From the NCBI GenBank assembly GCA_009774145.1, contig VSND01000053.1, forward strand, positions 1 through 31,330: 31,330 nt of DNA, written 5' to 3'. This document shows, piece by piece, positions 16,488 to 24,153 of the stretch (within the stretch, counting starts at the first letter, position 1; each line of letters opens with the position of its first letter). The stretch comes from Lachnospiraceae bacterium. Lineage in GTDB: Bacteria > Bacillota > Clostridia > Lachnospirales > Lachnospiraceae. Position numbers and translations under genes: made by a program. The notes under the pieces were generated by a model. The model made no database searches, was not told the origin of the DNA, and saw nothing but the letters and a program-made list of their open reading frames with translations.

Positions 16488-17000
16488 ATGAAAAGTGCTG
16501 AGAAAGAGGCTCTGGTTCAGGAATGTCTCATGGAGCATTATGAAAAATATTACCGGATTGCATACAGCTATACGTTTCAGGAGCAGGACGCCATGGATAT
16601 TGTACAGGAAGGCGCATACCGTGCGATCCTGAAAAGCGATTCTCTGAAAAATCCGGAGTATGCGGACACGTGGATCTGCAGGATCATGATGAATGAAGCG
16701 GTCCGTTTTCTGGAAAAATACAGAGGGCGCACAGCTTCCATGGAGGAGGTGCCGGAGAAAGGAAAAGAAGATGATACCGAAGATCTGGATCTGAAGCAGG
16801 CTCTTGCGAAATTGAGCGAAGAGGAACGCAGGATTGTGGTGCTCCGGTATTTTGAAGAGGAAAAGCTCCAGACCATTGCAGGAGTCATGGGTCTGAAGGT
16901 GAATACGGTGAAGAGCCGCCTGTACCGTGCGGTGGAGAAGCTGAGAAAATATATGGAGACAGGAGGGACAGAATATGGAAAAATGGAAGAAGGAGTATGA
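16488..17000 (+). CDS. ECF sigma factor, SigV-like
   Basis: A 170-residue sigma-70 family factor of the ECF group. Region 2 is at about residues 17-85 (YRIAYSYTFQEQDAMDIVQE, then TWICRIMMNEAVRFLEKYRG) and region 4 at about 105-160 (LSEEERRIVVLRYFEEEKLQ, then VNTVKSRLYRAVEKLRKYME). AAGGAGGAAAGG precedes the ATG. The gene overlaps its partner anti-sigma gene by 26 bases, indicating coupled synthesis. By partner type (RsiV-like) it should direct envelope or lysozyme-stress genes. Confidence 0.92.
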   Translation: MKSAEKEALVQECLMEHYEKYYRIAYSYTFQEQDAMDIVQEGAYRAILKSDSLKNPEYADTWICRIMMNEAVRFLEKYRGRTASMEEVPEKGKEDDTEDLDLKQALAKLSEEERRIVVLRYFEEEKLQTIAGVMGLKVNTVKSRLYRAVEKLRKYMETGGTEYGKMEEGV

Positions 17001-17826
17001 CAGAATCGCGGCGCCGGAAAAGGGAAAAGAGAAGATGGAGGAGGCAGTTATGAGAGCGAAGGAAAAGAAAGAGAGAATCCAAAGAAAAAGGAGAATCCGT
17101 TCTGTCGGAAGCGCGGCAGCAGTGTTTGCCATTCTGCTGATTCTCCCCAATACCAGCCGGACGGCGGCGGCAGCCATGCAGCAGATCCCGGTACTGGGAA
17201 ATTTCTTTCAAGTGGTGACGATCCGGGAATATCAGGTGGATGAAGAGCGTTATCAGGCGGATGTGAAGGTGCCGGAGGTGGTGCCGGAGCATATGGACGG
17301 CATGTCAGAGGAGACTGCGCAGCAGACAAAAGAGACGACAGACGCCATTAACTTTGATATCCGGCAGGCGACAGAGGAACTGATCGAGGAGTTTAAGAGC
17401 ACCATGGAAGAATTTGAAGACGGTTACGGAGATATCATCGTGGACAGCGAGGTGCTGACGGACGATGAGAAATGGTTTTCTCTGGATCTGGTGCTCTATC
17501 AGGGCGCAGGCAGCGGCTATGAGCGCCACCGCCACTATACCATCGACAAGACCACCGGCAGGCGGGCAGAGCTTTCGGATTTCTTTGGAGAAGATTATGT
17601 GGAGACAATCAGCGAAGAAGTCAGGGCACAGATGCGTAAGCGGATGGCGGAGGATGAGAATGTGACCTACTGGATCGATTATGAGGACGTGCCGGAGTGG
17701 AATTTTGAATCCATTGCGGAGGATCAGGACTTTTATGTAAACAAAGACGGAAAGGTGGTCATCTGCTTTAACGAATATGAAGTGGCGCCCGGCTATATGG
17801 GGTGCGTGGAATTTGTCATGGAATGA
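16975..17826 (+). CDS. RsiV-like transmembrane anti-sigma factor (DUF3298)
   Basis: A 283-residue protein, almost the same length as B. subtilis RsiV. The N-terminal 40 residues are basic and cytoplasmic; a single transmembrane segment spans about 42-58 (VGSAAAVFAILLILP); the segment AAMQQIPVLGNFFQVVTIRE is typical of DUF4179; a long acidic ectodomain ends in a DUF3298 signature (NEYEVAPGYMGCVEFV). In B. subtilis RsiV binds lysozyme outside the cell and is then cut by signal peptidase and RasP, which releases SigV. The same mechanism is inferred here from gene pair and architecture. It overlaps the sigma gene and is followed by a strong terminator. Confidence 0.88.
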   Translation: MEKWKKEYDRIAAPEKGKEKMEEAVMRAKEKKERIQRKRRIRSVGSAAAVFAILLILPNTSRTAAAAMQQIPVLGNFFQVVTIREYQVDEERYQADVKVPEVVPEHMDGMSEETAQQTKETTDAINFDIRQATEELIEEFKSTMEEFEDGYGDIIVDSEVLTDDEKWFSLDLVLYQGAGSGYERHRHYTIDKTTGRRAELSDFFGEDYVETISEEVRAQMRKRMAEDENVTYWIDYEDVPEWNFESIAEDQDFYVNKDGKVVICFNEYEVAPGYMGCVEFVME

Positions 17827-17850
17827 CAGGCATACAGCACAGAAGACGGT

Positions 17851-17882
17851 ACCGGCAAAGACAGGTGGCTTTGCCGGTTTTT
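17851..17882 (+). terminator. Intrinsic terminator of the sigma/anti-sigma operon
   Basis: ACCGGCAAAG and CTTTGCCGGT pair perfectly over 10 bp around an 8-base loop, followed by a T run. It lies 25 bases after the anti-sigma stop codon. Confidence 0.93.
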
Positions 17883-17899
17883 CGGATGTTCAGGAAGTT

Positions 17900-17943
17900 T
17901 TAAGAAGAATTAAGAAGATTTTCTCTGAAGGTTGTAGTAAAAT
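17900..17943 (+). promoter_or_regulatory. Direct-repeat operator and -10 element of the second sigma operon
   Basis: TTAAGAAGAA (17900-17909) is followed immediately by TTAAGAAGAT (17910-17919), one helical turn apart, as seen for OmpR/PhoB-type response regulator boxes. A -10 (TAAAAT, 17938-17943) lies 18 bases after the repeat and has no recognisable -35, so the promoter probably needs an activator. Confidence 0.5.
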
Positions 17944-17996
17944 AGAGAAAAACTGCGTTTATATGGATGTAGATGCATTTACCAGGAGGATAAAAT

Positions 17997-18548
17997 ATGT
18001 TGCTGTTTCTGGCGCTTCTGGACAGTCCGGAGGAACAGGAGAAATTCACGGAGGTTTACGAACAGTACCGGCATTTCATGTGGTATGTGGCGAATCAGAA
18101 GCTGCAGGATGCACACCTTGCCGAGGATGCGGTGCAGGAGGCATTTCTGGCGCTGGCCAGGCACCTTGACCAGATCGAGGATGTACACAGCCCGCGGACG
18201 AAGAAATTCCTGGCAACGATCGTCAGAAGCAAGGCGGTTGATATTCTGAGAAGATCAAAGCCGGAGGAGGAACTGGATGAATATCTGACGAATCAGCAGA
18301 CCGGGGAGGATATTCTGGAGCAGTATCTGACAAGGGAATATTACAATCAGCTCATATCCTGCATTCTGGAGCTGGACGACAGCTATCGCGTGGTATTTGA
18401 ATATAAATACATATATCAGATGGGAGATGCCCAGATCGGGGATATTCTCGGGATTTCTGCCAAAAATGTGAATGTACGTTACTTCCGGGCGAGGAAGAAA
18501 CTGCAGAAAATGATTCAGGAGGAGGTTGACCGGTTTGCAAAAGCATGA
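17997..18548 (+). CDS. Sigma-70 family (ECF-like) RNA polymerase sigma factor
   Basis: A 183-residue ECF-like sigma factor. Region 2 lies around residues 15-85 (YEQYRHFMWYVANQKLQDAH, LAEDAVQEAFLALARHL, KKFLATIVRSKAVDILRR) and region 4 around 115-178 (LDDSYRVVFEYKYIYQMGDA, then ISAKNVNVRYFRARKKLQKM). The ATG is preceded by AGGAGG at about 17982. It overlaps the downstream membrane protein by 14 bases. It differs clearly from the SigV-like factor at 16488, especially in region 4, so the two are not recent duplicates. Target promoters are not visible in the window. Confidence 0.9.
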   Translation: MLLFLALLDSPEEQEKFTEVYEQYRHFMWYVANQKLQDAHLAEDAVQEAFLALARHLDQIEDVHSPRTKKFLATIVRSKAVDILRRSKPEEELDEYLTNQQTGEDILEQYLTREYYNQLISCILELDDSYRVVFEYKYIYQMGDAQIGDILGISAKNVNVRYFRARKKLQKMIQEEVDRFAKA

Positions 18549-19419
18549 GAAACTTTCCAAAGAAGAAGAACTGCTGGCACAGGTTCTGGAGGAGTGTCTG
18601 GAAGAAGATCTGAGTTTTGTACCGCCGGAAAGAGAGATTTCCAGAAAACACCGGTTTTCAGAGGAATTTGAACAGGCAATGCAGAGCATTCAGGATGAGA
18701 TTCTGGAAGAACTTCGAAAAAAAGAAGCGCGGAGACATTTTTCCCCCAGGTATGGACAGTGGGCGGCATGCATCCTGGTATTCTGCGTGTGCGGATGGCT
18801 GCTGTACTGCCGTGTGGGCGGCCTGACCGGCAGCTCGGGCATGGAGGAAATCGCGGATACGGCAGAGGCTCCTGCAGAAGAGTCTGTCATGGAGGATCCG
18901 GATTCCGGAGCAGGGAACTGTATAACAGACGGTCAGGAAAATGCAGAGCCAGAAGAGCGTGGGCTGGAAACGGGAGCTTCAGAGGCAGTCGGAGAACCGG
19001 AAGGGAAAGACTACTGTGATCAGATCGTCTATCCGGCCCGGGATCAGGAGGTACCGGAGCAGCTGGAAACGGTGACCACACGGGTGAACTGTCCGGTCCT
19101 GGATGAGGATAATCCGGTCCTGATGCTGACCATTGGCAATACAGGAGAGGAGGATGTGCGCTACCTGGATCATTATGAACTGGAAGTGCGGCTGGAGGAT
19201 ACATGGTACCAGATTCCGTCGGAGGGTGAATGGAAGGGGGAATGGCTTACGCTGGAGGCAGGCATGGCGGTGGACAAGGCGGTCGATCTGTCTGAATACC
19301 AGATTGATTATGATGCAAGCCAGTACCGCCTGGTTACTTATACCGGAGATGGTCCTCTTGGAGTGGAATTCACCTTCGGAGAAGTGTTCAGAAAGACGAT
19401 GGAGGAACTGGAGGATTGA
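18535..19419 (+). CDS. Putative membrane anti-sigma partner with Ig-like ectodomain
   Basis: A 294-residue single-pass membrane protein. A TTG start at 18535 is chosen because GGAGGAGG (18518-18525) lies 9 bases upstream; the earlier TTG at 18526 directly abuts that site. Residues 1-75 are cytoplasmic and highly charged, 76-92 form a transmembrane segment (WAACILVFCVCGWLLYC), then comes an acidic linker and a C-terminal beta-rich domain (about 170-290) like the bacterial Ig-like Big_14 family (TTRVNCPVLDEDNPVLMLTI, GEWLTLEAGMAV). Position and overlap with the sigma gene suggest an anti-sigma factor, but no known anti-sigma domain such as a zinc HxxxCxxC motif is seen. Confidence 0.75.
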   Translation: MQKHEKLSKEEELLAQVLEECLEEDLSFVPPEREISRKHRFSEEFEQAMQSIQDEILEELRKKEARRHFSPRYGQWAACILVFCVCGWLLYCRVGGLTGSSGMEEIADTAEAPAEESVMEDPDSGAGNCITDGQENAEPEERGLETGASEAVGEPEGKDYCDQIVYPARDQEVPEQLETVTTRVNCPVLDEDNPVLMLTIGNTGEEDVRYLDHYELEVRLEDTWYQIPSEGEWKGEWLTLEAGMAVDKAVDLSEYQIDYDASQYRLVTYTGDGPLGVEFTFGEVFRKTMEELED

Positions 19420-19482
19420 GACCGTCTTCAGAGCAAAAAAGGGAAATCTGAGGACAGATGCACAAGGAGCATGGAGGAAGTT

Positions 19483-20484
19483 ATGGAAAGAAAACAGAAA
19501 AAGAGCGGGTACAGAGGAGCGGTATTATGGATAACCGGGCTTTTGCTGCTGGCGGCAACGGGCTGCGGCGGCGCGGCGGTCAGCAACACGTCCGCAGGAG
19601 CTGTAAGTGAAAGTTATGCAGTTGCAGAAGAAGCCATGGACGCGGCGGCGCCCCAGATGGAATATGCCGCACAGGACATGGATGCCGGAGGTGCGATTAC
19701 GTCTGAGAGCGGCATTGATCCGGTCATACAGAACGGAAGAAAGCTGATCAAGACCGTACGTCTGGAAATGCAGACAAAGGAATTCGACGCGCTTACGGAC
19801 GGACTTGTGAAAAAGGTTCAGGAGATGGACGGTTATATTGAAAGTTCCGCCATGTGGGGGAACAGCTATTACAACAGCGACACCAGAAGTTCCGAGTATA
19901 CGGTGCGGGTCCCGTCAGACCGGCTGAATGAGTTTATCGATGTGGTGGGCGGACTTGGAAATATTACATATAAAAATGAGAGCATAGAGGATGTGACGCT
20001 TCAGTATGTGGATGTTGAAAGCCGCAAAAAGGCGCTGGAGACCGAACAGGAGCGGCTTTTGGAGCTTATGGAGCAGGCAGAGAATCTGGAAGACCTTCTG
20101 GCCATTGAGAGCAGACTCTCAGAAGTGCGTTATGAGCTGGAGAATTACGGAAGCCAGAAGCGCTGTCTGGATAATCAGATTGATTACAGCACGGTATATC
20201 TGACGGTTACAGAAGTGGAGCGGATCACCGAGACCGGCAGGAAGACCTTTTTTGAGGAGATTGCAGAGCGGTTCGGCGACAGCCTGTATATGGTTGGTTT
20301 TGGCGTGAGAGAATTTGTGATCGTGCTGGTGGGCTCTCTGCCGGTACTGGCGGTATGGATTCTTGTGATCGCCGTGTTTGTGCTGGTGATCCGCAAAGTG
20401 GTCTATAAAGAGAAAGGATTCCGGATTTTCAGGAGGAAAAAGGCAGTTCCGGAAGCGACAGAGGAGAAAAAGGATCAGAAATGA
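19483..20484 (+). CDS. DUF4349 lipoprotein
   Basis: A 333-residue envelope protein. GGAGG at 19473-19477 favours the ATG at 19483. The signal peptide ends in a lipobox (LLLAATGC, Cys28), so the mature protein is probably lipid-anchored outside the membrane. A DUF4349 domain covers about residues 85-255 (RKLIKTVRLEMQTKEFDALT onward), containing a coiled-coil stretch (VESRKKALETEQERLLELME). A C-terminal transmembrane helix (about 275-305) and a basic cytoplasmic tail follow, giving a two-anchor topology. It is the third gene of the second sigma operon and ends before a strong terminator. Function of the family is unknown; an envelope-stress sensor role is inferred from context. Confidence 0.85.
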   Translation: MERKQKKSGYRGAVLWITGLLLLAATGCGGAAVSNTSAGAVSESYAVAEEAMDAAAPQMEYAAQDMDAGGAITSESGIDPVIQNGRKLIKTVRLEMQTKEFDALTDGLVKKVQEMDGYIESSAMWGNSYYNSDTRSSEYTVRVPSDRLNEFIDVVGGLGNITYKNESIEDVTLQYVDVESRKKALETEQERLLELMEQAENLEDLLAIESRLSEVRYELENYGSQKRCLDNQIDYSTVYLTVTEVERITETGRKTFFEEIAERFGDSLYMVGFGVREFVIVLVGSLPVLAVWILVIAVFVLVIRKVVYKEKGFRIFRRKKAVPEATEEKKDQK

Positions 20485-20491
20485 GCAAAGA

Positions 20492-20533
20492 CGTCCCATA
20501 AACAGGGCCTGCGGGCAGTTTATGGGGCGTTTT
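20492..20533 (+). terminator. Intrinsic terminator of the second sigma operon
   Basis: CGTCCCATAAAC pairs with GTTTATGGGGCG over 12 bp (one wobble) around a 14-base loop, followed by TTTTA. It lies just after the DUF4349 gene. Confidence 0.88.
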
Positions 20534-20543
20534 ACGATAGTAT

Positions 20544-20572
20544 TTGCAAAAATTCTTCCCGGATGCTATACT
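20544..20572 (+). promoter_or_regulatory. Sigma-A promoter of the GH13-like gene
   Basis: TTGCAA (20544-20549), a 17-base spacer and TATACT (20567-20572) with an upstream TGC that makes an extended -10. The predicted start lies near 20579, about 45 bases before the coding start. Confidence 0.75.
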
Positions 20573-20622
20573 TTATTATAATTGGGTAAAGTGTCGACTA
20601 CTGAAGGGAAAAGGAAAATACT

Positions 20623-22461
20623 ATGTTTGATTATCGCGTCGAAGCCGGGAATCCGGCCCGTCTGGGAGTGACCAGGAATGGGAAAGATATTAATTTTGCA
20701 GTAGTGGTACGTGACAGGAAAGACTGTTGTCTGCTTTTGTATAAAAAAGGAACCGAAGAGATTGCAGCAAAGCTTTCATTTACAGAGGAGATGAGGTTTG
20801 GAGATATCTGCACCATGCAGATCCGGCGGCTTCCGGTAAATGAATATGAATATAATTATCTGATAGACGGGGAAGTGACCCCGGATCCCTATGCCAGGGT
20901 GATCTGCGGGAGGGAGAAATGGGGAACCCGCCCGGAAGGCGTGCACGCCCTGCGCTCCGGCATGCAGGCAGAGCGGTTCTTCTGGCAGGGAGACAGGCCG
21001 TTGATGCTGCCTTATGAGGAATGCATCCTGTATGTGACCCATGTCCGGGGATTTACCATGGATCCGTCCTCCAGATCCCGTCATCCCGGCACCTTTGCGG
21101 GTATCAAAGAGAAGATTCCATACCTGAAAAGTATGGGAATCAATCAGCTGGAGCTGATGCCGGTGTATGAATTTGCGGAATATGAGCAGAAGAGACCGTC
21201 GAAAAAGCACATGCCGGTAAGCCGAAGCGCCGCGGAACAGATCAACTACTGGGGGTACGCAGACGCGTATTATTTTGCACCCAAAGCTTCCTACAGTGCG
21301 TCCGGGAATCCGGTAAGGGAATTGAAGGAACTGGTGCGGGAATTACATAAAAACGGGATTGAGCTGATCCTGGAATTCTATTTTCCGGTCAGGACAAATC
21401 CACATATGATTCTGGACTGCATCCGTTGCTGGGTGGCGGAATATCATATTGACGGAGTGCATGTAAACAGTCAGGGGACTCCGCTGGGAAGCCTGGTCTT
21501 TGATCCGCAGCTGTCCTGTACAAAGATCATGAGTGAGAGTTTTACGCTGGAGGAATATTATGAACCGGGTTATGAGCCGGCCTGTCGGAGGCTTGCAGAG
21601 TACAACGATGATTTCCTTCAGAAATCCAGGCGGTTTCTGAAAGGAGACGAGGACATGCTCGGGCAGATTGCCTGGAGCATGCGCCGGAATCCAGGACAGC
21701 AGGCAGTCGTCAATTATGTGGCATGCCATAACGGTTTTACACTGGCGGATGTGGTATCCTATGATGTCAAACACAACGAAGACAACGGGGAAGAGAACCG
21801 GGACGGAAGCAGTTATAACTGCAGCTGTAATTATGGGGAAGAAGGTCCAACCGCTTCCAGAAAATTAAAACAGTTAAGAGAGCGTCAGGTCCGCAATGCG
21901 TTTCTTCTGATGCTGCTCTCCCAGGGAGTTCCGGCGATCTATGGCGGAGACGAGATGGGGAATTCTCAGGGCGGGAATAATAACGCATGGTGCCAGGACA
22001 ATGAGACTGCATGGATCCAGTGGAGCAGGAAAAAAGCGGACCGCCGCCTGCGGGAATTTGTAAAAGATGCGATTCAGTTCCGGAAGCGTTCCGGAGCTTT
22101 TGGGCGTTCGAAGGAATATACCATGAAAGATCATCTGGCAAAGGGAATGCCGGATCTGTCCTATCACGGGAAACGGGCATGGTACGGAGAATTTGAGACC
22201 TGCAGCCGTCAGATGGGAATCCTCTATGCCGGGTGCTATACGGGAGGGGAGACCTGTTATGTGGTGTACAATATGCATACGGCAGATCAGGAGCTGGCGC
22301 TGCCCATCCTTCCCAAAGGAGAGAGGTGGCATGTGGCAGCGGATACCGGAAGAGAAGAACATGCATTTTACAGTCCGGGGGAAGAGCCGGTTCTGAAGGA
22401 GCAGAAGGTGGTGACGGTTCCGCCAAGGACGATTTTGATACTGGCAGGTAAAAAAAGATGA
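20623..22461 (+). CDS. Isoamylase/GlgX-type GH13 protein with degenerate active site
   Basis: A 612-residue protein with an N-terminal CBM48-like domain (about 1-110) and a GH13 barrel of the glycogen debranching type. The overall match to the isoamylase group is strong, for example GFTLADVVSYDVKHNEDNGE and QGVPAIYGGDEMGNSQGGNN. However, the catalytic sites have changed: the region II motif DGFRFD reads DGVHVN, so the nucleophile Asp is Asn282 and the conserved Arg is His280; the region IV His-Asp reads His369-Asn370; region I DVVxNH reads EFYFPV. The general acid Glu305 (TKIMSES) remains. The fold is therefore probably kept without hydrolysis, perhaps for glycogen binding or regulation. The frame is uninterrupted and has its own promoter. 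Confidence 0.88.
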   Translation: MFDYRVEAGNPARLGVTRNGKDINFAVVVRDRKDCCLLLYKKGTEEIAAKLSFTEEMRFGDICTMQIRRLPVNEYEYNYLIDGEVTPDPYARVICGREKWGTRPEGVHALRSGMQAERFFWQGDRPLMLPYEECILYVTHVRGFTMDPSSRSRHPGTFAGIKEKIPYLKSMGINQLELMPVYEFAEYEQKRPSKKHMPVSRSAAEQINYWGYADAYYFAPKASYSASGNPVRELKELVRELHKNGIELILEFYFPVRTNPHMILDCIRCWVAEYHIDGVHVNSQGTPLGSLVFDPQLSCTKIMSESFTLEEYYEPGYEPACRRLAEYNDDFLQKSRRFLKGDEDMLGQIAWSMRRNPGQQAVVNYVACHNGFTLADVVSYDVKHNEDNGEENRDGSSYNCSCNYGEEGPTASRKLKQLRERQVRNAFLLMLLSQGVPAIYGGDEMGNSQGGNNNAWCQDNETAWIQWSRKKADRRLREFVKDAIQFRKRSGAFGRSKEYTMKDHLAKGMPDLSYHGKRAWYGEFETCSRQMGILYAGCYTGGETCYVVYNMHTADQELALPILPKGERWHVAADTGREEHAFYSPGEEPVLKEQKVVTVPPRTILILAGKKR

Positions 22462-23033
22462 GACTGATTAATATATGGAGACATTTTTATACGATTACAG
22501 AGCATAAAATGGTGGTTGCCCGGCACTGTTTCAAGGTGGGGATGTACTGGCAGGGGATTACCCACGACCTGTCCAAGTATACGCCGGCGGAATTCTGGCA
22601 GGGCTGCAGGTATTATCAGGGCTTTCAGAGTCCGAACAATGCAGAGCGCGAGGAGAAAGGATATTCTGCCGCATGGCTGCATCATAAGGGACGCAATAAG
22701 CATCACTACGAATACTGGATCGATTACAGTCTGAAGCCCGTGAAATGCATGGCGGGTATGAAGATGCCTTTAAAATATGTCAATGAGATGGTTATGGACC
22801 GGATTGCAGCGTCGAAAGTATATGAAGGGAAAAAATATACCAGGCATTCGCCGCTTGCTTATTATGAGCAGGGGAAAGGAAGTTATCTGATTCACGAGGA
22901 AACAAGGGAACTTCTGGAGTATATTCTGCATATGCTGGACGAAAAAGGTGAGGAAAAGACGTTTGCATACATGAAAAAGTATATGGTAGGGAAGAAAAAT
23001 TATCCGAAAATCAAAAAAAATAAAAAAATCTGA
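22458..23033 (+). CDS. DUF5662 family protein
   Basis: A 191-residue protein of the DUF5662 family, recognised by its N-terminal half: FYTITEHKMVVARHCFKVGM, GITHDLSKYTPAEF, AAWLHHKGRNKHHYEYWID. The regularly spaced His, Asp and Glu residues (ARHCF, THDLSKY, LHHKGRNKHHYEYW) look like a metal site, reminiscent of HD-type folds. The ATG overlaps the stop of the GH13-like gene by 4 bases (ATGA), so the two are translationally coupled. The C-terminus is a Lys-rich tail. Biochemical function is not known to me. Confidence 0.85.
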   Translation: MRLINIWRHFYTITEHKMVVARHCFKVGMYWQGITHDLSKYTPAEFWQGCRYYQGFQSPNNAEREEKGYSAAWLHHKGRNKHHYEYWIDYSLKPVKCMAGMKMPLKYVNEMVMDRIAASKVYEGKKYTRHSPLAYYEQGKGSYLIHEETRELLEYILHMLDEKGEEKTFAYMKKYMVGKKNYPKIKKNKKI

Positions 23034-23128
23034 AAAAAGAAGAAGGATTTTCGGATTTTGCGCAGTATATTATTTATATAGGGTATTTGTAAAAGATCAT
23101 TCTGTTTCATTGAAAAGGGGGAGAGGCT

Positions 23129-24136
23129 GTGACGATCCGGGAAAAGACAGAGATATGGGAGGAAGAGCGCCTGAGCGATTATGCGGCGCGGAGCAGAAAT
23201 TCCAGAGGCAGAGACAAAGAGGAGCCGCCCTGCGATATCCGTCCGGTCTATCAGAGGGACAGGGACCGCATCCTGCACTGCAAATCCTTCCGCCGGCTGA
23301 AACATAAGACCCAGGTGTTTTTAACTCCCAGGGGGGACCATTACCGGACCCGGCTGACCCATACGCTGGAGGTGGCGCAGAATGCCAGAACCATCGCCAG
23401 GGCGCTCAGGCTGAATGAGGATCTGACAGAGGCAATCGCACTGGGACACGATCTTGGGCATACGCCCTTTGGACATGCCGGAGAACGGGCGCTGAATGAG
23501 ATCTGCAGCGAAGGATTTGCCCACCACAGACAGAGTGTGCGGATCGTTGAGAGTCTGGAAAAGGGCGGAAGGGGCCTGAACCTGACCTGGGAGGTCAGAG
23601 ACGGGATCCTCAACCATCAGATGACGGGAAGAGCGGAAACGCTGGAGGGAAGGATCGTCCGTTATTCAGATAAGATCGCATACATAAACCATGATGTGGA
23701 CGACGCGATCCGGGGAGGCGTGATCCGGGAGCGGGATCTTCCGAGGGCCTATACGGACATTCTGGGACATTCCACCAGAGAACGGCTGAATATCATGATC
23801 CATGACATTGTGGAACAGAGTCAGGACAAGCCGGACATTCTGATGTCGGAGGATATCCAGTATGCATTTATGGGAATGCGGAAGTTCATGTTTGACAATG
23901 TATATACAAACCCCAAGGCAAAAGGCGAGGAACAGAAGGCAGAGAATATCGTGAAGGAACTGTTTCAATATTATATGGAACATCCGGAGTTTCTGCCCAA
24001 TGAGTATGTGGAGCGGATGTGGTACTCCGGCGAGACGCAGGAGCGGAGCGTCTGCGACTACATCGCAGGTATGACAGACCAGTATGCCATATCCAAATTT
24101 CAGGAATTCTTTCTTCCGGATTCCTGGAGAGTTTAA
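23129..24136 (+). CDS. dgt: Deoxyguanosinetriphosphate triphosphohydrolase-like protein
   Basis: A 335-residue HD-domain enzyme predicted to split dGTP (or other dNTPs) into deoxynucleoside and tripolyphosphate. The start is a GTG at 23129 behind GGGGGAGAGG. Key motifs: SFRRLKHKTQVFLTPRGDHY, the first metal His in RTRLTHTLEV (His78), the HD pair in GHDLGHTPFGHAGE (107-108, with His111 and His116), and a later metal Asp in YSDKIAYINHDVDDAIRGG. Length is typical of the shorter dGTPase group. It is followed 17 bases later by dnaG, a common order in Clostridia. Confidence 0.93.
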   Translation: MTIREKTEIWEEERLSDYAARSRNSRGRDKEEPPCDIRPVYQRDRDRILHCKSFRRLKHKTQVFLTPRGDHYRTRLTHTLEVAQNARTIARALRLNEDLTEAIALGHDLGHTPFGHAGERALNEICSEGFAHHRQSVRIVESLEKGGRGLNLTWEVRDGILNHQMTGRAETLEGRIVRYSDKIAYINHDVDDAIRGGVIRERDLPRAYTDILGHSTRERLNIMIHDIVEQSQDKPDILMSEDIQYAFMGMRKFMFDNVYTNPKAKGEEQKAENIVKELFQYYMEHPEFLPNEYVERMWYSGETQERSVCDYIAGMTDQYAISKFQEFFLPDSWRV

Positions 24137-24153
24137 CAGGAATCAGGTGTGAT

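Noticed and set aside
17926..17960. ECF-type promoter for the second sigma operon (TGAAGG ... CGTT)
   Set aside because: The spacing is about 23 bases instead of 16 and both elements are poor matches; the TAAAAT -10 with a direct repeat upstream is the better reading.
23034..23128. Promoter upstream of dgt
   Set aside because: The region is AT-rich with several TATATT/TATATA strings, but no -35 and -10 pair at proper spacing could be chosen.
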